This document shows, one piece after another, positions 1 through 6,510 of a stretch of DNA of 19,288 nt. A model generated the notes under the pieces. That model did not search any database and was not told the DNA's origin. It saw only the letters and a list, made by a program, of their open reading frames with translations. This DNA is from Candidatus Hydrogenedentota bacterium (GTDB lineage Bacteria; Hydrogenedentota; Hydrogenedentia; Hydrogenedentales; SLHB01). The DNA lies in the NCBI GenBank assembly GCA_007118235.1, contig SKRY01000023.1:1-19288 (forward strand), in the 5' to 3' direction. Numbering within the stretch: position 1 is the stretch's first letter; each line of letters begins with the position of its first letter. The position numbers and the translations under genes were made by a program.

Positions 1-2
1 TG

Positions 3-1835
3 GATGAGGCCCGCAAGAAGGGGCTCGACGGAGCCATCATCAATCCGCACCACTTCGTGGCGGTCAGCGAACTGGACAAGAACGATTACGATCTTGGCGT
101 CAAAGTGGTGCTTGAGCGCGACATGGACGCATTCGCCGAACTCGAGGACATCGCCGAACGCAAGAAAGGCAAGACCGTCGAGCGGCGAACCTCCTACGAG
201 GATCTCTCTCTGGAGGAGTCCATTTGCCAGAAGATTAAGGACGGCTTCAAGCAACGCGAGAAAGGCAGCGTCGAATTCAAGGGCGAAACCTACGAGTACG
301 AGGACAAGATCGTGCTGGAGGCGGCCAAGGCCCTTGAAACACATGAGCCCTTGGACTTCATCAACGACTATCTCATGGAGGCCATGCAGGAACTCGGCGA
401 CGGTTTCGCCCGCGGCGAGGTCAGCCTGCCCCACCTGCTGAAGTCCGCCGATGTGATGAAGCAGGTCATGGGCTTCATCGAGCGCTACATGCGAATCAAG
501 ACGGGCGTGGATGTCCACGACGAGATCAACTACAAGGGCACGATCGTGCTGGGCACGGTGTATCAAGACGTGCATTCCATCGGAAAGGATCTCGCCAAGA
601 CCCTTTGGGAGAACTATGGGTACCGCGTGATCGACCTCGGCGTGATGACCCCGCTAGAGGACTACCTGGAAAACGCCCGGAAATACAAGGCCGACGCCAT
701 CGGCATGTCGGCCCTTCTGGTGCAAACCTCGAACCACATGATCACGGTATCCAAGATGATGGACGAGCAAGGGCTGGCTCATTTGCCCGTGCTCATCGGC
801 GGCGCGCCCGTCAACGATCGCCACGCCGCCTACGTGGCCTTGGCGGGCAAGGAGGACAACGCGGAGATGCGCGGAAATGTCTTCTATTGTCCGACGGCGA
901 TGGACGGCGTCAACATAATGAACAAGGTCGTCTCTGGGGAGGCCGCCAAAGACAAGTTGGTGGAGTCGAATCTCGCCAAGCTCCATAAGCAGTTCGACAA
1001 GGCCAAGAAACGCGACGAGGAAGACAAGGAACTCCTGGCCAGCTTACCGCGCCGGGAAATCAACTTCGACAAGGCCCTGAAACTGGACAGTCCCTGGACG
1101 CCTTTCGAGAAGGTCAGCATGCCGCTGAAGGAATTCGCGCCCAAGTTGGATAAGAAGACGCTGTTCGCGTTGAACTGGAAATTCGGCGGCAAGAAAGCAC
1201 GGGACAAACGCGGCGAAACCCAGGACGTGCTTGAGGAGCTATTCGAGAAATGGATCGAGCAGGCCAACGAGCACGGGTGGGTGCAGCCCCAAGGCGCGTG
1301 CGCCGTCTATCCGTGTCAGTCCGAGGGCGATGAGATTGTGCTGTACGCTCCAGACGATCTAGAGCGGGAAGTGGCCCGGCTCGACTTCACGCCCGTGATC
1401 GGGGCCGGCCGCAAGGACGTCGTGTGCGCCGCCCAGTACTTCCGCCCGAAGGGAAGCGGCGAATACGACGCCGTGGGCTTGCAGCTATCGACCAGCGGCG
1501 CCCAAGTGGATGAGTACATCACCGCGTTCCGCAAGGAAGGGGATTCGGAATCGACCCTGTACCTCCAGGGCTTGTCCGATCGCGTGGCCGAGGATATGGC
1601 CGATTACCTCCACGCACACCTCCGTGAACTCCTTGGCGTGGGCGCGACAAATCAGGGAACCCGCTGGTCTCCGGGCTACCCCGGCATGGCCAACCACGAG
1701 AACAACAGGGTCATCTTTGAATTGCTGCGCGCCGGCGAGGAACTCGGCGTGCAACTCACCGACGCCTGCGAGTTCTATCCCACCGGCACGACGGCCGCCG
1801 TCGTGAGTTTCCATCCCGAGGCCCGGTTCACCTAA
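3..1835 (+). CDS. metH: Methionine synthase, cobalamin-dependent (5'-truncated by window edge)
   Basis: C-terminal half of MetH, which transfers a methyl group from methyltetrahydrofolate to homocysteine through enzyme-bound cobalamin in the cytoplasm. The frame is open to the left edge (first full codon at 3), so the homocysteine and folate modules lie outside. Visible in order: the helical cap domain (about 60-150 residues in, with a PLDFINDYLMEAM stretch), the B12-binding Rossmann domain with the DxHxxG signature written DVHSIG (axial histidine codon 573-575), a SALLVQTSNHM stretch matching the SGLITPS-type segment and a LIGGAPV motif, then the AdoMet-binding reactivation domain with RWSPGYPGMANHE and a terminal SFHPEARF. 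The protein stops right after this last motif, earlier than E. coli MetH, which continues for a few tens of residues. Family identity is clear; whether reactivation by AdoMet works normally cannot be judged. Confidence 0.95.
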   Translation, partial: DEARKKGLDGAIINPHHFVAVSELDKNDYDLGVKVVLERDMDAFAELEDIAERKKGKTVERRTSYEDLSLEESICQKIKDGFKQREKGSVEFKGETYEYEDKIVLEAAKALETHEPLDFINDYLMEAMQELGDGFARGEVSLPHLLKSADVMKQVMGFIERYMRIKTGVDVHDEINYKGTIVLGTVYQDVHSIGKDLAKTLWENYGYRVIDLGVMTPLEDYLENARKYKADAIGMSALLVQTSNHMITVSKMMDEQGLAHLPVLIGGAPVNDRHAAYVALAGKEDNAEMRGNVFYCPTAMDGVNIMNKVVSGEAAKDKLVESNLAKLHKQFDKAKKRDEEDKELLASLPRREINFDKALKLDSPWTPFEKVSMPLKEFAPKLDKKTLFALNWKFGGKKARDKRGETQDVLEELFEKWIEQANEHGWVQPQGACAVYPCQSEGDEIVLYAPDDLEREVARLDFTPVIGAGRKDVVCAAQYFRPKGSGEYDAVGLQLSTSGAQVDEYITAFRKEGDSESTLYLQGLSDRVAEDMADYLHAHLRELLGVGATNQGTRWSPGYPGMANHENNRVIFELLRAGEELGVQLTDACEFYPTGTTAAVVSFHPEARFT

Positions 1836-1856
1836 GGCCCCATGCATAACCCTTCC

Positions 1857-1892
1857 CGCGACGCTCGTGGCCCCGCCGCGGGCGTCGCGTTT
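1857..1892 (+). terminator. Possible terminator hairpin after metH
   Basis: A perfect 8-bp inverted repeat (CGCGACGC at 1857-1864, GCGTCGCG at 1882-1889) encloses a GC-rich loop and is followed by only three T residues. It lies 22 bases after the metH stop. The stem is convincing but the T-run is weak, so this may be an intrinsic terminator or only an mRNA-stabilising hairpin. Confidence 0.45.
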
Positions 1893-1947
1893 GCCGGGGA
1901 AATTCCCTAACCAAGCCGCGTGGAATAACGTGCTTCCCTTCACCGGT

Positions 1948-1977
1948 TTGGAAAACACCCGGCAAATGCGGTATGTT
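1948..1977 (+). promoter_or_regulatory. Weak sigma-70-like promoter before the ferredoxin gene
   Basis: TTGGAA (1948-1953) and TATGTT (1972-1977) are separated by 18 bases and lie about 40 bases before the ferredoxin start. Each hexamer has about four consensus matches, so this is only a candidate. Confidence 0.25.
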
Positions 1978-2015
1978 TTTCATTCCATACGCAGCACACA
2001 ACCACGGGAAGACCC

Positions 2016-2342
2016 ATGATTCGCAACAACTTGCCGTATTCCAAAATGGTGTTGGTCTGCACCAACGAACGCGAACCTCACAAGCGGGTATGTTGCCGCC
2101 GCAACGGGGGAGAAGCCTTGCGCGAAAAGCTCAAAGCCATGGTAAAGGCGCGCGGCCTCAAACCGTATATTCGGGTAAGCGCCTCCGGCTGCCTCGACAA
2201 ATGCGAGGAGGGCCCAAATCTTTTGATCCTCCCGGACAACATTTGGTGCTCCCATGTCGAGGAGGAGGATCTCGAGGCCATCTTGACGGCTCTTGAGGCG
2301 GATATCAACACGGGAAGCAGTGAAACGGACCCCGCCGTGTAA
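2016..2342 (+). CDS. Thioredoxin-like [2Fe-2S] ferredoxin
   Basis: A 108-residue small electron carrier of the thioredoxin-like (Shethna-type) [2Fe-2S] ferredoxin family, presumably cytoplasmic. Cysteines at residues 15, 26, 27, 59, 63 and 78 include the family spacing C-x10-C ... C-x3-C (15, 26, 59, 63), expected to hold the cluster; the SGCLDKCEEGPN segment around 57-68 is characteristic. There is no signal peptide or membrane segment. The ATG at 2016 is preceded by a weak GGGAAG ribosome site. It stands alone between metH and a zinc-ribbon gene, so its redox partner is not shown by context. Stand-alone proteins of this kind are common and their partners are usually unknown. Confidence 0.88.
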   Translation: MIRNNLPYSKMVLVCTNEREPHKRVCCRRNGGEALREKLKAMVKARGLKPYIRVSASGCLDKCEEGPNLLILPDNIWCSHVEEEDLEAILTALEADINTGSSETDPAV

Positions 2343-2358
2343 AACCTTGGCGCTCCCT

Positions 2359-2373
2359 GGGGTATCCCCTTTT
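2359..2373 (+). terminator. Weak terminator-like hairpin after the ferredoxin gene
   Basis: GGGG (2359-2362), a three-base loop and CCCC (2366-2369) are followed directly by TTTT, 16 bases past the ferredoxin stop. The four-pair stem is short, so efficiency is doubtful. Confidence 0.3.
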
Positions 2374-2530
2374 CGCTCTCCATTCCGGCCGCCCCCCATC
2401 CGCGGCCCGTTTGTGGTAAGGTCAATACAGAGGCATTGATCGGGCGGCCTTTCGGCTCGTTGTCCGCCCACAATCAAGCCCCGCGTGTGTGCGCGTGCGC
2501 TTTCAAAAATTCGCAACCCATGTTGGCGGC

Positions 2531-2556
2531 GCAAATCATTCGTGCGAACGATTTGC
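2531..2556. repeat. Operator-like inverted repeat upstream of the zinc-ribbon gene
   Basis: Two 12-base arms, GCAAATCATTCG (2531-2542) and CGAACGATTTGC (2545-2556), are reverse complements except for one position and are separated by TG. The element ends about 8 bases before the ribosome-binding site of the gene at 2577. It could be a dimeric-regulator operator or a 5'-UTR hairpin that affects translation. No protein can be assigned. Confidence 0.6.
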
Positions 2557-2576
2557 TAAACACAAGAAGGGGTGTT

Positions 2577-3203
2577 ATGGCAGACGAAGTTTTGTCCTGT
2601 ACGTGCGGTCAACGTATTCAAATCACCAACACTGCGTCGGGCATGGTGCGGTGTCCCCGTTGCGGGGCGCTCATGGCCACGGACAGGGCTCAGGTAAAAT
2701 CAGACAAATCCAGTTCCTCCGAAGGACCAGCGAACGAAGCGGACTCCGCCAAGCAATCTCGCGGGCAAAAGGGAGAGGGATGCGCGCGGTGCGGCCGGGC
2801 GTTTCGCGGACCGTGGGACACTTACGAGACCAAGATCGGCAAGTTATGCAACTTTTGCGTTAATCTGGCCGAGGTCCGCGACGCCCTCCAAGGTCCTGCG
2901 CCAAAAGCGAACGTGAACGCAGCCAATGTGCGCCCGGAAATGACGCCCAATCTCGGAGACCTGGACACCGCTCAGGACGCGTTCGACGGCGCCATGGATG
3001 ATCACGATGAAGAGCCGGACCATGACCATGACGAGGATGCGTCCAACGGGAGTCCTGAGGCAGAACCCTCTCAACAGGCCCCAGCCGAATACCGCGTCCC
3101 CCGTACCCAAGTCGACGCGCAACGCAAACAGTGGCTCGCGGCCATCATGGGTGTCGCGCTCATTGTGGTGACCCTGTTCGTGTTGTTGGCGGAAGGCTGC
3201 TGA
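2577..3203 (+). CDS. Hypothetical double zinc-ribbon protein with C-terminal membrane anchor
   Basis: I do not recognise a named family. The 208-residue product has two CxC/CxxC-type metal sites: C8, C10, C26, C29 and then C69, C72, C91, C94, each looking like a zinc ribbon. A low-complexity linker follows, with an Asp/His/Glu-rich stretch at about 141-155, and one hydrophobic segment at about 186-205 ends in a terminal Cys (208). The arrangement suggests a tail-anchored protein with zinc ribbons in the cytoplasm. The ATG at 2577 is chosen because AGAAGGGG lies just upstream and the CxC ribbon follows at once; the frame is open further upstream to 2436, but that extension has no ribosome site. 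It is preceded by the inverted repeat at 2531-2556, so it may be separately regulated. The function is unknown. Confidence 0.8.
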   Translation: MADEVLSCTCGQRIQITNTASGMVRCPRCGALMATDRAQVKSDKSSSSEGPANEADSAKQSRGQKGEGCARCGRAFRGPWDTYETKIGKLCNFCVNLAEVRDALQGPAPKANVNAANVRPEMTPNLGDLDTAQDAFDGAMDDHDEEPDHDHDEDASNGSPEAEPSQQAPAEYRVPRTQVDAQRKQWLAAIMGVALIVVTLFVLLAEGC

Positions 3204-3394
3204 CGAGCCTGCGGAGGGGGCCGCCGCATCATCGCAATCGGCCGTTCCGGAGCGCGGAAAGCCTCGCCGCGACAGGGGGAAATGGCTGAGGCCGGGGCCG
3301 GGTCACTGCAATCAGCGGAATGGAAACGACAACGAGAGATGGGACGCTCCGTTCCGGGGCGGTTGCCGTCCGGCGCGAATCCCGGGGATGCGGT

Positions 3395-3811
3395 TTAGTT
3401 CAGCAGGGGCGGCGCCAAGAGCAGAAACTCCCCTATCACTACATCGAACAATTCTCCGCCGTCGCACACCATGTGGTAGCGGCCGCACATGTGTCCGATA
3501 GGGAACGACAGTGGGCTCGCGCTCGTGTAGGTGAAGGTTTCGTCCGGTTCAAGCCGGGGTTGTTTTCCCTTCACGCCCGACCCTCGCACACGCCGGACAC
3601 GGCCGGTCCCCTCGGTGATCCGCCAACTGCGCGTGAGAAGCCGAACGGGTTCCTTGCCCTCGTTGGTAATCCATATGGTGTAGGTAAAAAAGTAGTGGCG
3701 ATTCCGCGGATCCGATAGCTCGGGAACGTAACGGCTCTCCGTCCGGACCCGGATGTTATGGGTAAGCGTGTCGGAACTGACCGATCTCAGCATCGCCTCA
3801 TGGTCCAGCAT
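3395..3811 (-). CDS. apaG: ApaG domain protein (Co2+/Mg2+ homeostasis-associated)
   Basis: A 138-residue protein consisting of an ApaG domain, an immunoglobulin-like beta-sandwich. The family is linked genetically to cobalt/magnesium resistance and diadenosine-polyphosphate metabolism in enterobacteria, but its biochemical role remains unsettled. Diagnostic segments are RHYFFTYTIWITNEG, LLTRSWRITEG, GSGVKGKQP (the GxGxxG-type loop) and ending blocks resembling YTSASPL and GHMCGRYHMV. It has no signal peptide or membrane segment. Start candidates are GTG at 3820, ATG at 3811 and a further ATG 18 bases on; I chose ATG 3811 because none has a strong ribosome site and the domain starts later. It is convergent with the zinc-ribbon gene and divergent from the gene at 4054, so it is probably monocistronic. 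Confidence 0.92.
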   Translation of the reverse strand: MLDHEAMLRSVSSDTLTHNIRVRTESRYVPELSDPRNRHYFFTYTIWITNEGKEPVRLLTRSWRITEGTGRVRRVRGSGVKGKQPRLEPDETFTYTSASPLSFPIGHMCGRYHMVCDGGELFDVVIGEFLLLAPPLLN

Positions 3812-3918
3812 AAGCAACACCCCGGAATGACATCAGGTTGGAAACCGGCTGATTGCTGTCTAGTATGCCCTTGTGCTGGCGCGCCATGCAAGATGGACAC
3901 GCGCCTCCCGATATCCGT

Positions 3919-3957
3919 GGCTGCCCCCGCCCTCCAGGCGGCTTAGGGATTGCAGCC
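3919..3957. repeat. Nested inverted repeat in the apaG / 4054-gene divergent gap
   Basis: Outer arms GGCTGC (3919-3924) and GCAGCC (3952-3957) enclose inner arms CCGCC (3927-3931) and GGCGG (3937-3941). The element lies about 100 bases upstream of both divergent genes. It could be a leader hairpin or a regulator site; the GC-rich background makes such structures partly expected. Confidence 0.4.
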
Positions 3958-4053
3958 GCGCCATGGCGGAATTGCCCCACGCATGCTCCGTCTGGCACAA
4001 TCTGCTTTACTTTCGATGCATTACGCAACCTAACATAGGAGAATCGCGCCGCC

Positions 4054-4689
4054 ATGTCCGTAACGTACCCCGATGACACCGTCAAACAACTCATTTCCGA
4101 GGGCCTCCACGAAGCGGTCCAGGCTCTTGGCGAGGAGAACGATGTCGCCCGAATCCGCTTGATAAACACCATTGGCTGTTTCTTGCTGACCCACCTCACG
4201 GGAACCGAATATGCGCCCGTCTCTGGCGCGATCGAAGTGCGGGCAGGCGGCGAACCATTTGGATTGGAAGCCAGCACCCCCTCGGAAGGCAAGGAGCACT
4301 ATGTGTGGATCGCGGGAACCGATCCAGACGGCGCCCTGGAGTTTGTCGATTTCGGAGCCCGCTACTGGCCCGAGTGGGCCCAGGCCGAGGGCGTGCGCTG
4401 GAATGCGGAAACCACGCCCACCATGGTGTGGGGACCACACCCCGAGATTCCCGAGGACCTCGCCGTATATACCCTTGATGACAGCCTTTCGGCTGATGTG
4501 TGTGAGGCCTTGGACGAGTTTATCAATAGTGAGACCGAGACGATTGAAGCGTGGGAAGAAGCAGTCAACGACGCCGTGGACTACCTCATGGAAACCGATG
4601 AGGGGGTGAATTTCCTCGTCGAGGCCGGAATCGCCGAATGGGGAGAAGACGAAGACTTCGAGGACGAGGACAACGGCGCTCCGCAGTGA
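4054..4689 (+). CDS. Uncharacterised acidic protein, possible Cys-His-Asp (transglutaminase/papain-like) fold
   Basis: I recognise no named family. The product is 211 residues, strongly acidic, without signal peptide or membrane segment. The N-terminal half reads as a compact domain: NTIGCFLLTHLTGTEYAPVSG (about 38-58), EHYVWIAG (81-88) and GALEFVDFGARYWPEW (93-108). C42, H82 and D99 lie in the order and setting of a papain/transglutaminase-like triad (Cys at a helix start, His in a strand, Asp in a following strand); this is my inference and the family call is tentative. The C-terminal part (about 143-195) is helical and ends in a Glu/Asp-rich tail. The ATG at 4054 has TAGGAGA about 12 bases upstream. 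It is flanked by apaG (divergent) and the acylphosphatase gene (convergent), so context gives no function. Confidence 0.8.
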   Translation: MSVTYPDDTVKQLISEGLHEAVQALGEENDVARIRLINTIGCFLLTHLTGTEYAPVSGAIEVRAGGEPFGLEASTPSEGKEHYVWIAGTDPDGALEFVDFGARYWPEWAQAEGVRWNAETTPTMVWGPHPEIPEDLAVYTLDDSLSADVCEALDEFINSETETIEAWEEAVNDAVDYLMETDEGVNFLVEAGIAEWGEDEDFEDEDNGAPQ

Positions 4690-4704
4690 TTTTCGTGTTG
4701 TTCT

Positions 4705-4745
4705 TCCGTGAGCGCGGCGCCCTTTGGCGCGCCTTGGTTCACGGA
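4705..4745. repeat. Hairpin A in convergent intergenic region
   Basis: Outer arms TCCGTGA (4705-4711) and TCACGGA (4739-4745) are perfect complements, and inner arms GCGCC (4717-4721) and GGCGC (4726-4730) close around a CTTT loop. It begins 16 bases past the stop of the gene ending at 4689. It has no T-run on the plus strand, so it is a transcript-end structure of uncertain type rather than a clear terminator. Confidence 0.5.
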
Positions 4746-4749
4746 GAAA

Positions 4750-4799
4750 GCGCATCCCCCTTCCCCGCCTCGACGAGGAGACGGTAGAGGGGGATGCGC
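4750..4799. repeat. Hairpin B, perfect 12-bp inverted repeat between convergent genes
   Basis: GCGCATCCCCCT (4750-4761) and AGGGGGATGCGC (4788-4799) pair perfectly. The 26-base loop contains a second inverted repeat, CCTCG (4768-4772) and CGAGG (4774-4778). On the minus strand it lies 23 bases past the acylphosphatase stop and is followed by CTTTCTCC, so it may end that transcript. It could also be a copy of a dispersed palindromic repeat; no second copy occurs in this window. Confidence 0.6.
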
Positions 4800-4822
4800 G
4801 GAACCGGTTGTTGCAATCCCGT

Positions 4823-5101
4823 TTAGTCCACGACGGAAAACTCGCGATAGTGCGATTTTCCTTCCTGCCAGTTCACTTCGATGTTGTCCACGCGGGCAAA
4901 TCGCGGACCACCGCGTTCACACCACGCCAGCATGGATTTCAGTTTGTCGTTCGGGCCTTCGAAGACAGCCTCCACCCGTCCGTCTGGCAGGTTCTTCACG
5001 AACCCCTTGACGCCAAGTTCGCGCGCTTTTTGGTACGTGGCGTACCGGTAGCCCACGCCTTGCACGCGGCCTTCGAGAAATACCTGGACCCTGTCGGACA
5101 T
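4823..5101 (-). CDS. acyP: Acylphosphatase
   Basis: A 92-residue acylphosphatase, which hydrolyses the carboxyl-phosphate bond of acyl phosphates such as 1,3-bisphosphoglycerate or carbamoyl phosphate in the cytoplasm. The phosphate-binding loop is GRVQGVGYR (residues 11-19) with the substrate-binding Arg19, and GFVKNLPDGRVE supplies the catalytic Asn37. Length and start match the family. Its ATG overlaps the stop of the upstream HEAT-repeat gene as TAATG, indicating translational coupling. The physiological substrate of bacterial acylphosphatases is generally unclear, and the HEAT-repeat neighbour does not suggest one. Confidence 0.95.
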   Translation of the reverse strand: MSDRVQVFLEGRVQGVGYRYATYQKARELGVKGFVKNLPDGRVEAVFEGPNDKLKSMLAWCERGGPRFARVDNIEVNWQEGKSHYREFSVVD

Positions 5102-6432
5102 TATGCGCGCACCTCCTTCAAGCGTTGCCGGACGCGCGGATCGCCAGTGGCCACGGCGGCCAGACTCGCCGCAAGCGCCACTTGGTCGTTCGCGCTGTTA
5201 ATATGGGGCGCCACAAAGGGCATGACGCTGCGCACGCCCGTCTCCCCCGCAAGATTAAGGATGGCCCGGTTGACGGCGGCATTATCGCTCTGAAGCAATT
5301 GTCGAAGCGCGGAAAGCGCCCGGCGATCCTGGCCCTCGATCAGCGCCGTAACCATTCGAGCCCTGCGAATAACGGCCTGGGGATACGGATCATAGCGTTC
5401 ACGCAGCCGGTCGTTGAGATGCCTCCGCCCCTCGAAATCGCCGTCGCGAGCCAACACGATGGCCGCGTCACGGGCGAGCGTCGGAGTGTCGTGAATCTCT
5501 TGGCGCAGTACGTTCGTACCGGCAGAATCTCCGAGCTTATGCAGCACGCGCGCAATGCGGAAATGCGCCGCTCCCGTGGCCCGATCCAGACGGCCGCGCA
5601 AGGTCTCCCGAACCTGATCATCACCCAATAGACTCAGGCCATAGACCGCCGCTTCGCCTTTTTCCCCGCTCGGCTCACCGAGCATGTCGAGCAGGATGGG
5701 GATGGCGGCCTCGCTCCCCATGTGCGCCAAGGCCTTCGCCGCGGGCGCCGCGATTTCGGCCAAACGGTCCCGGGCCATTTCCAGGAGCCGGTCCTCGTAC
5801 TCCGTGTAGCGATACAGGCCCGCCACCGTGGCGGCTTCGGCGCGAATCTGGCGGCTGCCGCTATCCAGCCCGCGCTCCACCGTCTGCCGAATACTCTCCG
5901 GCTCCTCACCGGCCACATACAACCACTGCGCCGCGCTCAAGGCAGTCTGCCTGTCATTGCTCTGAACGAGTTGGTTCAGATACCGCCGCGCCGCCACATC
6001 CGCGCGCGTGGCCAATACCCCAGCGGCCTGCATGCGCAACGGCTGATTGCCCGTGGCGGCCTCGAACACCTCGCGCGCCCGAGACACGGCTCGATTCACG
6101 ATGACCTGTTCCTCTTCCGTCAACGCGCGGGCCTCGTCCAGCACGAACCGGCGCGCTTCCACGGGATCGTCTTGAACCCGAATCTCTCGAATGCTGTTGA
6201 ACAAGTAGGGAGAACGCCTGCCCTCCTCATCGACCACCGCCACGTAATTCGGCCCCACGTCGACCACCCGCACATTGGCGTGACGGGCGCCTTGGGACAA
6301 CACCACGGTAACCAGCAGGGGTTCGTCCACCAGGTCACCCAGTGTATGGTTTTCAGGACTGACAACGCGAACATCCGCGCCCGCCAACCCGATGAACAGC
6401 GCGGCCGCCAATACCAAGGCTAGTCTCTGCAT
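5101..6432 (-). CDS. Secreted HEAT-repeat protein
   Basis: A 443-residue protein with an N-terminal signal peptide (MQRLALVLAAALFIGLAGA, cleavage near residue 19), so exported to the periplasm or surface. Residues about 20-90 form a short beta-rich segment (VRVVDVGPNYVAVVDEEG). From about residue 130 to the end there are successive helical pairs of HEAT/PBS-lyase type, for example AAGVLATRADVAARRYLNQL, EAATVAGLYRYTEYEDRLLE, AKALAHMGSEAAIPILLDML and AVYGLSLLGDDQVRETLRGR. Such solenoids normally bind proteins and have no catalytic residues. The start at 6432 is chosen because AGAAGGAG lies 11 bases upstream and it places the signal peptide first; the open frame reaches 6492 without this support. 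It follows the GH4-like gene by 78 bases and overlaps acyP by one base, so all three may be co-transcribed. Its partner is unknown. Confidence 0.85.
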   Translation of the reverse strand: MQRLALVLAAALFIGLAGADVRVVSPENHTLGDLVDEPLLVTVVLSQGARHANVRVVDVGPNYVAVVDEEGRRSPYLFNSIREIRVQDDPVEARRFVLDEARALTEEEQVIVNRAVSRAREVFEAATGNQPLRMQAAGVLATRADVAARRYLNQLVQSNDRQTALSAAQWLYVAGEEPESIRQTVERGLDSGSRQIRAEAATVAGLYRYTEYEDRLLEMARDRLAEIAAPAAKALAHMGSEAAIPILLDMLGEPSGEKGEAAVYGLSLLGDDQVRETLRGRLDRATGAAHFRIARVLHKLGDSAGTNVLRQEIHDTPTLARDAAIVLARDGDFEGRRHLNDRLRERYDPYPQAVIRRARMVTALIEGQDRRALSALRQLLQSDNAAVNRAILNLAGETGVRSVMPFVAPHINSANDQVALAASLAAVATGDPRVRQRLKEVRA

Positions 6433-6510
6433 CAGTGTATTGCTCCTTCTCTTTTTTCCATTAGTTCCGAACACTATCCCGCCTGCCGCCAAGCCATCAT
6501 CCGCGCGCCG

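Noticed and set aside
2533..2554. LexA/SOS-box reading of the inverted repeat before the zinc-ribbon gene
   Set aside because: The centre reads TTCG-TG-CGAA, not the GAAC-N4-GTTC or CTG-N10-CAG patterns of known LexA sites.
3991..4010. TGGCACAATCTGC resembling a sigma-54 promoter before the gene at 4054
   Set aside because: The GG and GC elements are 10 bases apart instead of 12, a spacing that sigma-54 does not tolerate.
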